Below, one piece after another: positions 46,367 to 60,930 of a DNA stretch of 64,000 nucleotides. Under the pieces are notes generated by a model, which made no database searches, was not told the DNA's origin, and was given only the letters and a program-made list of their open reading frames with translations. Numbering within the stretch: position 1 is the stretch's first letter; each line of letters begins with the position of its first letter. This DNA is from Leucocoprinus leucothites (taxonomy: Eukaryota; Basidiomycota; Agaricomycetes; Agaricales; Agaricaceae), in assembly GCA_013368445.1 (NCBI GenBank), contig JAACJO010000008.1, positions 1,674,001 to 1,738,000 on the forward strand, in the 5' to 3' direction. The translations under genes were made by a program, and so were the position numbers.

Positions 46367-47591
46367 CTAAAGCTTCTGTGCCAACATGTTTGCAGATGAT
46401 CCCCCAGAAGCAGCGGTAGTGGGTGTAACAGTCCCGGAAGGCGGCGCGGAAGCAGAAGACATGCCGGGAGAAGGTATATCGCCAGAGGGATTTCTAAGGT
46501 ATTCAACTAGAAATTTTCGCCAATTGCCTTTTGTTGGGACGAAGTGGCCTTTCGAAAGAAAAAGTATTAAGATTAGAAGTAGTTGAGAGTAAAGTTGCTT
46601 ATGAGACCTACCGCCTTCGTGTTCTTCTATACGCTTATTACTCGACACGGCAATAAGCTTCCTGGATCGCTCCTCAATAACGACAATGTCATTCTTCCCA
46701 ATGACGTGGAGAGTAGGCGTTGAGTAGGATGGATTAAACAGAGGCTCACAGATCGGATCCATAAGCCTGAACCCGGAGACAGCGACACAAAATTTCCTAG
46801 ACAAACAGACCATCGGTCAGCCGTCAAGTTACGAGATTGAAGGGTGAAGAGAAGCGTACATAGGCGGATGAGGAGGCTTTCCGTCGATCAGAAATGGAGG
46901 ATAGGTTTCTGGCTTTTCTAGGAGAGCAGCCACAATCGCTGCGAACGCCGCACCTTGACTACGAGCAATGAGTAAGTTTTGGCACACAAATTTAACCAGT
47001 AACTCACCTAAAGCCCATGACGCCCTACAAGTATCAGTTAACCTCGAGCAGCATCTCACCAGGCGGAGCTCACCTCAAACGTTCTTACTTTCAAGACATC
47101 TCTCACAGCCGCCAAGCTTTCCTCAAGGCCAACGCCTTTGTCCGTTCAGGATTCGGCTTCCACCACGCACGAGGCGTCAACAGAAGATCCTGCTCAGCCG
47201 CTTGTAAATCGGCCTCGGGGGCGTCGAAGTTCAATGCGGGATTACGGGCATGAGCGCTGATGAGATCAACGGGCTGAAGGACATGCGGCGCGTCAATGAA
47301 AACTGAGGAGGAGGCATGTGTTAATGCTAAACGCGAAATGACGTGAAGGAAGTAAGCTGACCGCACCGAGGTCGATATCTTTGGCTTCCTTCCTCAAAGC
47401 ACCCAGCTGGATCGCAATACTTTTGTGTTAAACTCTCCATTGCAATCGCAGAATTGAATAAGGTCCCTCACTCGTTTGCTGAATATATTTGCATTCTGCG
47501 AATAGCTGGAACGCAAATCGGATCATCTCCTGAGGATAAGAAGAGCGTGAAATTACCCGTGTAACACGAGGACCGACCGTTTGGCAGCCAT
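46367..47591 (-). CDS. FSH1-type serine hydrolase, paralogue 2
   Basis: ATG at 47591 begins MAAKRSVLVLHG. Spliced exons then give GYSQNANIFSKR and LGALRKEAKDIDLV. The next exon has IDAPHVLQPVDLI and TPRAWWKPNPERTKAL. The nucleophile motif GVMGFSQGAAFAAIVAALL again has the intron inside the Ser codon. The acid residue lies in LHVIGKNDIVV, and the His in EEHEGGHFVPTKGNW after splicing. The tail is Ser/Pro/Thr-rich and ends MLAQKL at 46367. It is the same family and intron layout as 43530-45021 but clearly diverged, so this is an old tandem duplication. The substrate is unknown. Confidence 0.87.
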
Positions 47592-48079
47592 CGAGGAAAT
47601 CACGGACCAGGCTTTCGAAAGGAAAGTGTGTACAGCTGAGCAGTGGGTTCAGAGCCGCAGGCTCGCCTGAAACTGTTGTGTTGTGAAGGTTTGTTATCAA
47701 GCCATAGCTAACTTAGGCGCACCGGTTCGGCAATCATTTGTCCGGGAAAACCGACTACTAAATTAACCGTTCCGTCCCAAGTCTGGTGATATACAACGGC
47801 ACACCGACGGCGAAAAGGTACGTGCAAGTGAGTTAGAAGCGAAGGCAAATGCAAGGATCGCCATGGTGTGGAATAAATGGGAAACATTATACATTGTATA
47901 CAATAATAGCAATAATAGCACAGAAATGGACAGATATACTATGGAAACATGTCAGATTACAATGGAAGTGCGAGGTGGATTGTCAGAAGGGCTATGTCTG
48001 ATAATGAGTGAATAGATACCAATACTCGAGCTGGCCAACTTTTGCAGTATCTACGAGCAATGCTTCCGAGAGTAAGTCA
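47592..48079. other. Spacer FSH1-like gene 2 / SFC1
   Basis: About 490 bp with short AT-rich runs (AATAATAGC repeated near 47905). No gene is seen. Confidence 0.5.
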
Positions 48080-49275
48080 CTACTCAGAGTATCCGTCGTC
48101 CTCTCTAATCGTCGGTGTGATTTTCTCAATGATACCGCTGACACGCTCATAGACAGCAAAGACGATCGCCTGGCCAGGAGCAACACGAAGAACACGAGGC
48201 GTTATACCTTTGTAAAAAGATCGAACCCCCTCTTGTTTCCACATATCAGACGCAATAGCCATGACCCGCTGGAAGGCTGATTGGCCAGGGACCGCAGTAG
48301 CCTTTTGCAAACCTTATGAAATTACAAACAGGATCAGAATGTATTTCAAATTTAACAAGAATAAGCAACGTACGTGTTTTGATGGTATCGATCGGAGCAT
48401 TCGAGAACGGACCCATTGCACCTGAAATGAGACCAATAATCATGTGCTGGTATGACGGAAGCTCGGAGAGTTCAGGCTGCATTCGGTGCGCGAATTTCTT
48501 GATTTCCTGGTAAGCCGTGAAGTTGGCACCCTGGTTAGTTGCTTGCCGAAGGGCGGTGAGGGAAACGCCTCGGTACAGAGTAGCAAACCCCTCCTCTCGG
48601 ATGATGGTATAGACGGCATGACCAGCATTCCGGTATCTTGGTGCTTCCATTGGATCAGCGAGAGAATGTTGCTGAGCTTGCAGCCGGATCTTCACAACCT
48701 CCATAGGATTCACAACGAGAATAGCTTCTGTTGTCCCGGCTCCCAAACCAGCTAACAAGCAGTTCATGAAACCACTTTGAATAAAATGGAGTAGGAGTAA
48801 CGAGGCGTACCAAGGAAGATGTTCCCGACGCTCGTCTTCCCAGTGGACTTATCGGCCAGCCAACCCTTATACGTCTCGAAACTAGCAAACCGGATGCCCA
48901 TCTTCGGTACAATCCCTGAGAGGACAGCACCGAGACCTTTGTAAAGGGCGAGAGGCGTCTCGCGCCTCACGATGTTGACACCGGTTGCGATAAACCCTCG
49001 GGCTTTCGTCTGCACAACCTCGTTAGATGAGAGGACGACGATGAAGTTTCGAGATGAAGCGGACTTACCCCCGGAGTCCGCCCAGACCTTGAGAGCTGCA
49101 TACGGACCTTGATGGTGTCGAGAGGCTGGCATGTGAGCTGTGGGGCAATGAGGACATATTGTCAATGAATGTATAGGAGTAGAGGAGGGCTTACGGCCTC
49201 GCATGCACCAGCAATCCCACCAGCGGTGATGTGAGTCGCAAATCCGACCGGCTTTTTGTTGCTATTCCGGGACAT
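48080..49275 (-). CDS. SFC1: Mitochondrial succinate/fumarate carrier
   Basis: ATG at 49275 (MSRNSNKKPVGFATHITAGG), stop at 48080 after EDDGYSE. All three carrier signatures are visible: QPLDTIKVRMQ, NPMEVVKIRLQAQ and APIDTIKTR. Each is followed by the usual helix, including LYKGLGAVLSGIVPKMGIRF, ATLYRGVSLTALRQATNQG and FYKGITPRVLRVAPGQA. These closely match the SFC1/ACR1 group of the inner-membrane carrier family. That group exchanges cytosolic succinate for matrix fumarate and is needed for growth on C2 compounds in yeast. It is split by about four introns. A citrate carrier is the main alternative and less likely given the ALRQATNQG segment. Confidence 0.9.
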
Positions 49276-50649
49276 GGCTCAACGATGGGGACGTCGTCTT
49301 GCAAGAGTGAGGGGCCAGGGGGCGGGTCAGAAGGGAATACAAGCGAAAAAGTGGAGAGGATTATAAGACTCGGGCACATAGTGGTTCTGGGCGGATTTAA
49401 CATGTGAATGGGAGCGAAACTGGACCTATATCCGTTCCCGGCTCTCCCGCTGTGGGAGTCGGACCAAGAGGAGGCAACCAATGAATTCTCCGGTAGAACT
49501 GTGGATTATGGTATATCATGCGGACCTCCGCTCTTTTTCCACTCCATTAGGCGGCTCGTCGGTCGTAGCTGTGATTTTCGTGCATCTCTAAGAGCTCTTG
49601 TGCTCGGTTAATGATCTCCTAGGCACGACGATGATGTTGAAAGGAGCTATTAACCCGGATCACCGCATATCCCCTTGAGTGTTAGTATCATGATCAAAAT
49701 GAGACAGTCTCGGTACAGAAGCCATGCTCTGAAAACGTGGGATCCACAATATGAGTGGTATGTTAAAATAGGATTCTTTCTCCAAAAACCAGGCTTACTA
49801 GAGCAATTACCACCACCCTTACTGTCAGTCTGCTAGCCCATATCATCAGTCTCGATACATCCACAGAGGACGGCATGCCGCACTTTCAAAACACCTGTTC
49901 AATATCTGCCTTCAAGTCGGGCCGGCCAGGGCCCAGTATAGCGCATTATATGCTTTTGGTCCTGAAAAGTCATCCTGGCCGCTGATGCTGAGCTTAACTT
50001 TACATCCGGACCTTTTGAAGACAATAAAACGTCGAGGAGCACAAGGAATACAGCTCAAGAAGCCAAAACATGTTCTTGATTATCACTGTCCCGCCAGCTG
50101 ATAATCAGCATATCTGGGGCAAGCTTATGGGTCATGTCATGCTCTTTGCCCTTATGCAGAGCCCTTCGGAAACTGGATCCTGAAAAAGATCTGTCATATG
50201 AACATCTACTTAAAAAGCTCAGCCAATGAGAGCATCTGTTAGCTGGACTCAATCGTTATACCGGGGCTGGACAGCCAATCACGGCCCCTCCTCGGGATCT
50301 GGCCGAACTAGCACCTAAAACTCGGGATGATCATCTCCAAAATCTCCTTTTATAGCTAGTAACATTTGAAATCAAGGTAAGATGGCGGCTAGAACCTGCT
50401 AGAATTAGATAAATACGGATCTTTTTTTAGCCGGGCTTCACTCACAGAGAGCAATAAAAGCCAGCCCACACCTTTTTTTTTCGCAACATGCTTACTTCAA
50501 GTCCTTTCACTACCTAGCTTGTCAACCTTGGCAAGACCTACCCTCCAAGTCATGTTTGTTCAATTTCGTAAATAAACCTGCTATGTATGCTGATGTCATT
50601 CCGTATCAAAATAGTCTGAGACTATCCACAAAGTCAAGCCCAAGGGCCA
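49276..50649. other. 1.4-kb divergent promoter region SFC1 / homeodomain gene
   Basis: Contains both promoters. No open frame of note, repeat or RNA gene was recognised. A TTTTTTTTC run lies near 50473. Confidence 0.5.
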
Positions 50650-51947
50650 ATGTCTACTTCACCAGTGATAACCACTTTTACGCAGGGAACAATGTCGGAA
50701 AAGAAGCCCCGCGCAAGGCTCGAGAAAGTTGGGTTAGCAATTCTCGAAGGTGGACCAAGTGTTTGTCCGTCTATGTCCATCATCTTACAACCTAGCTTGT
50801 AGACTATGTTCTCCATCACCCTGATGGTACGCATCCTACGACAATTGCACAAAAGACCCTCTTGGAGCAAGTACAGGTTTGTCAATGTCCCTTTCAAACC
50901 GGAAAAACGAGTTGTGTTTATGGCAGTCTTCTTTTAGAAAGCACAAGGCAACCCCAATATAAAACTTCTAACAATACAAAATTGGTTTAGACGTCGTCGT
51001 AGCAAAGCACAGGTGACTGCAGCTCAATTTGCCGGAACGCCCCCAATATCAACAAGTCGTGCGTTCTGTTTCTGCATCATTCCGAATAACTACGTAACGG
51101 TAGTCCTTTCTTCAGCGCTGTCAAATACTCCATTCTCGGAGGAAAACCTTCGCATGCTGCATACACTCGTGCAAAACACACCAAATCCTGGCCCTGATTT
51201 GCTAGACACATGGGGGACACTGTTTCATGTTTCGCAGCCAGTCCTTCAGTACACAATTGCCTGTGTGCTTCCGAGCAAGTTCCCACCAATTCAGGGCCAA
51301 GCACCTGCACCTGCATCTAATTTCTCAAATGCAATCGACAGCATTATATGTACACATTCTCAACGACTCCCAACACCTCCTGATTCATCAACGCCGGAAC
51401 CTGGTATCAGAAATAAACAATCTTTCACCACGTCTCCAGAAGCCTGCAAGGATGAAATTCCCTCTCCTGTCCTTGAGCACCGTCCGCTTGGCAGCGGGGG
51501 AGTGCGACGGATAAACGAAGCATCAGCGTTGCCCCTTGTCAATCATCCAAGCCATTCGCAGGTAAGTAGGCTTCCTTTTGGCCCCTGAGTCACTGAACGG
51601 GGTTTCCTTTTACAATATATGCTCACTTACCCTTCTATTATTAGTTGTCCCCTCCTCTCACGCCAATTGTCCCAGCGGCAAAGGTTAATCTTAAAACACC
51701 AGTGACGACACAAACGACACCTACTCTTGATGCGGAAGTAGCGCCACATATGAAGCTCACAAGAACAATATGCTCAGGTGTCCTGACTGCCTGCGCAAAT
51801 AATGCTACAAATGCAGATAAACCTCGACCATTACCTCGAACATCTGCCGAATCCGAAGCTCGTTTTGCTCCCTATCGAGAAAGTCTCGAAAAACTTTCTC
51901 GTTCGATTAACTTTCCACCCGAATCGACCTCGTCTTCCTTCCGCTGA
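50650..51947 (+). CDS. Atypical homeodomain protein
   Basis: Exons 50650-50758, 50803-50870, 50938-51561 and 51645-51947 keep frame and give 367 residues. The start is MSTSPVITTF. Residues about 20-85 look like a homeodomain: a basic N-terminal arm (KKPRARLEK), a first helix (VGLAILEGG), and a recognition helix LTIQNWFRRRRSKAQ at the end of the block. The invariant Asn of WFxN (position 51) is Arg here, and a HHPDGTHP stretch seems to lengthen the loop. A second helical stretch (EENLRMLHTLVQNTP, then LLDTWGTLFHVSQPVLQ) could be a degenerate second homeodomain-like fold. The rest is Pro/Ser/Thr-rich with SPVLEHRPL and PLTPIVP motifs. It is probably a nuclear transcription factor. Targets are unknown. 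Confidence 0.7.
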
Positions 51948-52328
51948 ATCACCATCACTTTTAAATGAACCTTCCAGTTGATCCCTACCTTCCTTTTATA
52001 TAACCATTCCCAGGGCCCCACTTTCTTGATAGACTTTCTCCATACACGCTCTAGCTCTACTTGTTTCTGCAAATCCTGTTCCTACATGCACCCTTACTCA
52101 GTTTTACCAACGCATATCCTTCACTTTTCTTTTTTGTATCATCACATTCATTATACCTTGCGCACACCCGTTTAGTAGATCCAGTTGTATTACAACATTT
52201 GAGGATAGTAATATTCAGATGAATAAAGTACGGTATGGTAAATAATATTATGCATATGACAAAGTGGCAAAGTGGGGGTATAGAAACACGAGATGCTGTT
52301 CAATAAACAGGTGAAACAGCGAAAAAAT
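51948..52328. other. Convergent 3' region homeodomain gene / SWR1
   Basis: 380 bp, AT-rich, with likely polyadenylation sequence (AATAAAGT near 52223). No gene is seen. Confidence 0.5.
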
Positions 52329-55300
52329 CTACAACCGCCAGTCCTTGAAAAAGTCACCATACTCACGTTGGACGACAGTCAACATATAGTCAACAATCGT
52401 TCCACCTTCCTCCCCATCTTGATCGTATTCGGCTTCTTCCTCCCCCATTTCAACTTCTTCCTCCCTCATTTCGGCTGCTGGGACCACATCAGGAGTTTGT
52501 TCGCCGTCATTGGCTACCGTGCGCGACCGACTCCTCAGGCCAGGAGCGCTTTCGCTAGCCTCAGCACCAAAATCATCATTATCCGCCCCTTCCATTGCAA
52601 ATTCCTCTCGAGCAGCCAACGCTGCCGCTCGCGCATCCTCTACATCTTCAAACTCCCCTAAGGCCTTCGTAAGCGCGGTTCCAGCACTATTAGTCGCATC
52701 TCCATCCCCCCCGTCAGCGAAGATCGCCCTCCAATCAAATTCTCCTTTTTGAATGACAAGGTCGTCCAAGGAGCGCTTCTGATTGGCTTTACGCAGCATG
52801 GATTCCTCAACAGTGTGTTGTGAAACAAAGCGATAGATGTGGACGTCGCGGATTTGACCAATGCGATGAGCACGATCTTCACATTGTTTATCCATTTGTG
52901 GATTAAAGTCGCTGTCATAAAAGACGACAGTATCTGCACCAGTAAGGCTAAAGTTATTGGGTCAGCTAAAAGCAACGCAATCGGGTAACAAAAACTCACT
53001 TGATCCCAACACCACCAGATCGCGAAGAAGCGATGAAACAAAAGATCCTAGGATCCGCGTTGAATCTCTCTGTGATATACTGACGGTCCTCGATCTTAGT
53101 TGCCCCATCCAACCGTAAATACAAGTAACCATGCAAGTTCAAGAAGATCTCCAGGATGTCCAGAATGCGCGTCATTTGGGTAAAAATCAAGATGCGATGG
53201 CCTCCTGCTTTCTTCTCCTGCAACAGGTTCTTCAACTGCTGAAGCTTCCCACAATCGTAGTGGAGCAACGATGGGTCGGGGAAGGCAATCTGGAGCTTGA
53301 CGCTCAATGGATGGAGAATTTCGTCGAATTCCAAGGGCAGGGACTGAAGTTGGCTTTCATGTGCACCTAATGCAAGGCGGGGGAGATCCAGAGCGACAAC
53401 TGAAGGAGTGACAAAGGCAAACTGTTTGACCTGATCCATCATAGCACCCGCACGTTCTGCATACGAGAGCACAGCCCTATGGGCCGGTCGCACAAGACCA
53501 GCGTAGTCGTGCCGTAAGCTGACCGCCGAGAGTGGGACAAGAGGCTTGTAGCACTGTCTGACAACCGAAATGGTCTCAGAGGAGTAAATAGGTTGTCTAG
53601 AGCACTTAAGCTCATTGAGGTAAGCTGTATGCTTCCAATATGACATCTCCTCGACTTCTCGCATATAGGCCTTATAACGCCGATATCCAGCAATGGTACG
53701 AGTATCCTTTGGCGGTGGCTCGCCCGGTTGATCGCCAAGATGGGGCATTTGTAGGGACGCTGACAACCTCCGCGTCTCCACAGCAGTAAGTAGTGGTTCA
53801 TCCTGCTGGTCGATGAACCGATATCCCAATAGGTCGAGATTGACTTTCTCATCCTCCACTTCAAACCACCGCCTCCGAATCAAGAGCTCCTTGATCTCGA
53901 AATCCGCAACAGCCGATCGCTGCATGGCGAATGAGGTAACGATAGGGCGAACCTCAAAGAGGTCTGGGTGGTTGCAGACTTTGCGGAGCTGCATGAGAAC
54001 ATTGGCGATCTTTTGGTAAACGCCAGACTGGAGGTCATCTCTGGTTTGGGCGCGGGACATGAATTCGTCGTACAGGAACCGCTGGCGCTTGGATAGAGGA
54101 CAGAGGACAAGATGCTCAAACTTGCTCGGAAGTTCCTTCTCGACATCCCGTTTCAGTCGGCGCAGGAGATAGGGTCGGAGAACAGTGTGTAGCTTGGTAA
54201 CCCGCTGCATGGTCTCGTCGTCGAGAACGCTCCCTGTTTCAATAGCCTTCTCGAGAGGATCTGGCGGGCAATTTAGTAAACTCATTAGAACGAAATAGAA
54301 TGAAAACTCACTAGAAAACCAGTCTCCAAACTCCTTTAGATTGGCAAAATTGGAGCCTGACATCAAGAACTGCAGCAGCGCCCAAAGCTCGGTAAGGTTA
54401 TTTTGAAGTGGGGTTCCTGTCAGCAACAGGCGACGGAAGGAGCGAAACATCAACAGGATATTCCACCGCTGAGATTTAAAGTTCTTGATCATGTGTGCCT
54501 CGTCAAGAACCATGTAATACCATGGCTTTCGCTTGAATATATGCGCATCGCGGCTCGCGAGGGTGTATGAAGTGATGCAGACATTGAAATGGTATTTGTC
54601 GTTCCAGCCTTGGCGTAGCTCCTTTCTCCGTTTCGTAGTACCATGATAGCTCAGCACCTTGAATCCAGGGAGGAATTTCTTAAACTCCATCTCCCAGTTC
54701 AATAAAACACTGGTCGGTACAATCTGAAATCGGCGTCAGGGTAGGATGTTCAACTGAAAATACCACTACGCACAATAAGGTGGGGACCCCATATTCCACG
54801 ATCACAGGCGAGATGAGCTAACAAAGATATAGTCTGGATAGTTTTGCTGGAAAAACATGAGGACACGAAGCACCCACAACGAAGATAGTGACCTACCCAA
54901 GACCCATCTCGTCGGCTAAAATGCCATTCAGATTGTTCGAATGCAAGCTCGCCAGCCATTCCAATCCAGAGTGCTGATACGGCCGCAGGACACCACGTAA
55001 TAGCAGAGGAGGTTTCACCTTTTCTTCCAGATTCCAGTCTACTCTTGCAACAGCGAAAGGCTGCAAGTAATCAGGTAAGTGAGAGTCCGACGACTCCTCC
55101 TGTAGCTCCATTTCCTCAGTTTGATCCTCGTCTACTACCTTGTCTTCCCCCATTTCCTGTTCAACCCGGGTAGCCGCTGGCTCTGTTGGCTCGCTAGTCT
55201 GCGCTAGTCCCTCCTCATCCTTCTCCAATGGCTCTTCCTCTTCTTCCTCTTCCTCTTCTCTCGGAATCAAGTTTCCTACCTCCGCCTCCTCTTCTTCTTC

Positions 55301-58055
55301 CTCTGCCTCTTCTTCCTCTTCTCCTTTCTCCCCTTCGTCTTTACTTTCTAGAAGAGCAACAGCTGCGTAACCAGCGGTCTCAATGGCATCAGCATCAACC
55401 ATTTCTATCCTCGACGACGCCACATAATCAGTCTGACGTTCGTCTTCCAAACCATCCATATCTTCCACATCCTCGCCAGGTGGCCGCGTCTCCGGAGTTG
55501 AAACATCATCAATCTCCTTGGACATTTCCCGCTCAGGCGACAGCACCTCCGTAGGTTGAGTCGGAGAAGAGGGTAGAATTGAAACTCGAGAATCTGTACG
55601 ATCGACCTCGTCGGTTCCTGTAGTTGGTGAGGTACGAAGCTGTGGCGAGGGTTCATGGGTAGTCACATCCGCGTCGTGAACTTCGTCCGTCAGCCCTTCT
55701 CCCTCGAATATCTGAGAGGCACTCGCACTTGACTGATCAGCCAGAGGTCCAAGTAGACGTGCAGTGCTTTCCCCTATATCTTCCTCTTCTTCCTCATCCT
55801 CCTCCTCTTGGATTTCCTCCTCAACATCAGATTGCTCTTCCACGGGTTCATCTGCAAGTACTGATGGCTCCCCTTCTACATCTTCTGTTGCCCTCTCGAT
55901 CTCATCAGCATCTTCATCAGCTGAGCCAGTATCAGTACCCTCTTCATCTTCATCCTCATCTTCGTCATCGCCCCATCTATCCATGTCCATACTCCCAGAC
56001 CTACTCCTTGCCCTTCTCAAATCACCCTGCTGGGTCTCTAAGAGCTGTCCAGACTGGTCAAGGATCGCATCAAGATGCTCGTGCCCGCGTTTGCGTTCTT
56101 CAGCCTCGGACCTAAGCCGTTCTTGCTCCCGCACATGCTGTATAGAATAAACAGGTGTGAGCACCGAGAAAGGGAGAAAAGGAATTATTATAACCCACAT
56201 AAACAGCTTTTTTCCACTCCGTAATCACCATCTTCATCGTCGCCTTCGCTAAAGCCCTCAACCTCTTCTCCTCTTGCGCCCTCGCCTTATCTTTCTTAGT
56301 TTCCTGCGCATCCCAATACACCTGGATCTTACTTGCAATCTGTCCTGCAATCTGCTGGCCAATAGGTTTCTTGGGGGCCTTGGCTCGCCTAGCGGTGACA
56401 ATTTTAACAATATCATCCCAAGTATCCGTAGTAGTCCGTTTCGGTGGATCATACGGTAGAGTACCGGGGTCTGAGCCAAAGAGTACGTCTGTGCCAGGGA
56501 TGAACCGTCCTTGACGACGAAACTCAGCTTCTTGTTTTCGTATTCGTGCCTCAGCGAGTGCACGTTTGGTTGTCTTTTCCTCGTTCATCTCTTCGTCTCC
56601 GAGCGTTTTGTATGAGCCAAGAAATTTAGTGAGGGAGGAGCCATGTTTGGGAGGGAGAGGGCGTTGTCGATGATGGGAATACGAGGGTGGCGGTCGTCGG
56701 ACAACAAGCTTCACGCGCTTGATTTTTGAGAAGGGGGAGGGAGAAACTGGTGGGGGAGCTGGTATTGGCTGATGGGGAACTTCAGCTCCTTTTAGTTTTA
56801 AACCTTTTGCGACGAATTTCGGGGTACGCGCTGGAGGCTCAAGATTCAAGTGCTCCTATATTTGTAGGGTGAGAAACCAACCCGATGGTAAGTGAAAGTT
56901 TAAATAAACTCACCTCCACCAACGGCATCTCCACGGTTATTTTAGCCTTCTTTGGAGGTGGTTCATCCCCGGTTTCTGCTCTATGCCTGGTGCTCCTCCG
57001 GCCGAGAGTAATGGAAATACTCTCAGGTCTGGGTTCTGGCGGTGCCTTTTCCCTTTTAGAGCCTGTATGCTCCGTTGAAATTTTTGATTTCGGTGCCGTA
57101 TGATCTTTTGTTCTAGTTCGTCGCACTGAAGGAGCAGATATTGATGGAGGGGCAGGGTGGCCAGTTTGATCAACATCAATAGCCGACAGGACAGCTCGTC
57201 CCCCTTGAGCCTTACCTCGAGACCGGTCCTTTTTAGGCTCGATACCGGGAGCAGGAGGAGCCGCAGGATCTTTGGTCGAGACCTTTTCTACGCCTGCATG
57301 CTTATCGTGTGTGGTTCGTTTCCCGTGATCGTGGACCTTTCCAACTGTAGCTGTTATGATGCCTTGGATTGCATCAGCACGAAGCTTGTCCTTTGAGGCG
57401 CGTGCAGTCGATTTCTGAGAGGGTATAGGAGGTTGAGAGGTGAGGTGGGATATGACGGATAGTTGTTCTGAGCGCGTTCCACGGGTGCGGCGTGAGGAGC
57501 CAGCCTGGGAGCTGACATTCTCTATAAGATCGTATTGGGACTTCCACTAGAAAATAACTGAGCTAGTGCGTATCCAAGAAGAGATGAATACGCACGTTGA
57601 TGAAAGCAGTCGTGTTTTCAGACTTGACAACCTATGGGATACCATTGGTGAATAGATAATAAATTGACGTTACAACGAGCATACTTGAGGATCGTAAGCA
57701 AGCATGAGCTTGTAATTATACATCTGGTAGAGTTCTCGGACCTAAGAGCATATTAGCCACATATACCACGAAACAAAACAAGATTTCGACTTCGCACCAT
57801 ATCATCATGTTTATTGAAGATTCCCTGGAGCTGCGCCTGCTTTTCTGCCACCAAAGCATTCCTCTCCTCCTCCAATGTTCTATCCACAGAGTCCCCTGAG
57901 CTCACTATCGATTGCGCTGGCGCAGAACCCGATGCAACAGCCCTGTCCACTCCGACATTTGTAGTTGCCTTGCCCTTCTCACGCCCTCGCAACGACTTTG
58001 CAGGCGAACCGACCTCCCGACCTGCTCTGGAACCCGTGGAATGTCTGCCATTCAT
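52329..58055 (-). CDS. SWR1: SWR1 chromatin-remodelling ATPase (H2A.Z exchange)
   Basis: Multi-exon gene from ATG at 58055 ([12 protein letters not shown]) to stop at 52329 after FKDWRL. Order: a polar N-terminus; an HSA-type helical segment (56112-56800) that binds actin-related proteins; a long Glu/Asp-rich region (about 55100-56100) as in SWR1; then the motor. Lobe 1 reads [20 protein letters not shown] across a splice, [36 protein letters not shown] and [17 protein letters not shown] long insert follows, as in the INO80/SWR1 split-ATPase class. Lobe 2 reads [14 protein letters not shown] and [20 protein letters not shown]. The tail holds [20 protein letters not shown]. The enzyme swaps H2A-H2B for H2A.Z-H2B in nucleosomes. 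Exact splice sites in the first 1 kb are uncertain. Confidence 0.94.
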
Positions 58056-58622
58056 GAATGCTGAACGTTGTACTCGACACCAAGTCCGTTCGAGCGTGTT
58101 CCAGGCGTTTCAGGCCCAGATCTAGCGCACAGTATGCCAAGGGGCACAAGTGATGATTCTGAGCAAATACTCGACGGTTTTGAGCGATTCTTGAGCTACC
58201 CGGAAGCTTTCGTCGCGCAGAACGCGGTGTGGATGATATTAGGGTGGAATGAAAGGTCGAGGTATGTGTTTATGGCCAACGTTGGATTGGTCAGGCATTA
58301 TTTTGGAGTCTGATACAGTTTGTTTGGTCAGACGCTATACTAAGTCACACCCACAAACTCCGCTCAGGGACCCAGATCGGGAAGTAACAGGTTGAAAGAA
58401 AATCGAATTCGCCAACTACAAGTACACATGGCTAGCATTAGATCTCGTACAAATGAAAATGGTATCAGTCCGTGGTATCGTCTCGTGAAGGTCAGTCACT
58501 TGAGCTCATGCTTGGGTATTAGAATGCAGGTTTTTCCATCGGGTTTCATGTAACGCAGCGACCTTGTACATAACCCGTTGATCGCGAGCGAGGCGTGAAT
58601 CCGCTGCGCGGGGTCCAGCCCG
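58056..58622. other. Spacer SWR1 / PKA catalytic subunit
   Basis: 567 bp containing the SWR1 promoter and PKA 3' flank. An 81-codon + strand frame at 58068-58313 shows no domain and is not called. Confidence 0.5.
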
Positions 58623-60122
<1,500 letters not shown>

Positions 60123-60930
60123 CCCCCAATGTCCAATATTAGTGAGAAAATGGAGAGAAAATGAAGTAGGAAAGAACGAGGTGGATGCTGAGTGAGTGAG
60201 TGAGAAGGAGAATGCGGCAATTGTTCGATTATTACCGTGATCCGATATGGCAGGTGGACAAACAAAATGATCACAAAGACCAAACAACTATTGATCGCGG
60301 GAATATTTCTCTAATTAGTACAAGGTTGCTGGGCCCAACAACAGCACAAGAACAAGGCGCAACAGGACGGGAATAAAGGTATGCTATACTTCTCACAGAG
60401 TACAACAGCACGACGAAATTTTCCAAAAAAAAACAAACAGCAATCAGGTAACCAGTCCACTGACCAGAACCTCGATCAACTTATCAATTACAGCATAACT
60501 CTGTCGTGAAGAAACGCCGATGTCATGGGGACGTTGGTGAAGAGCAGGTAAGCCAAATATCACTCGGGACCGTCATACGCTGTTCAATGTCAGGCAGATT
60601 GAGCATGCATTAATCAATAAACGCTGACAAACGGTCCATAAATGATGTGTCCAAACTACCCAGGAAACAAGTTAAAGTATTGGCGAACATCAATGGGAAC
60701 GTCGGTGCCAGCAAGAACTCAGGCAGATTCCGGCAGCTGGAGGTCGGAGCGTCTGATCGCATCATGCTGTAATCTCATGTTTGGTCCTCTGCTTTGTTTA
60801 AAATTGAATGCTCACTGTGTACGTCACATGTCGCTTGCAGCAGAGCCCTTCCGTCATCACTACTTTTGCTGCGTTAATTGCACCACTAACCGACACACCC
60901 CGTCTCCGAGTAGGAGCTCATGACATTTCA
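60123..60930. other. Upstream region of PKA gene, no gene seen
   Basis: About 800 bp between the PKA start and the 3' end of the SET lysine methyltransferase. A 93-codon + frame (60642-60923) has no recognisable features. Confidence 0.5.

Noticed and set aside
50650..51947. Homeodomain gene as part of a mating-type (HD) locus
   Set aside because: No second divergent HD1/HD2 partner and no mitochondrial intermediate peptidase gene nearby; the domain is also atypical.
55140..56150. Ser/Leu-rich + strand frames
   Set aside because: They are the complement of the Glu/Asp-rich region of SWR1 and reflect its GAG/GAA repeats.
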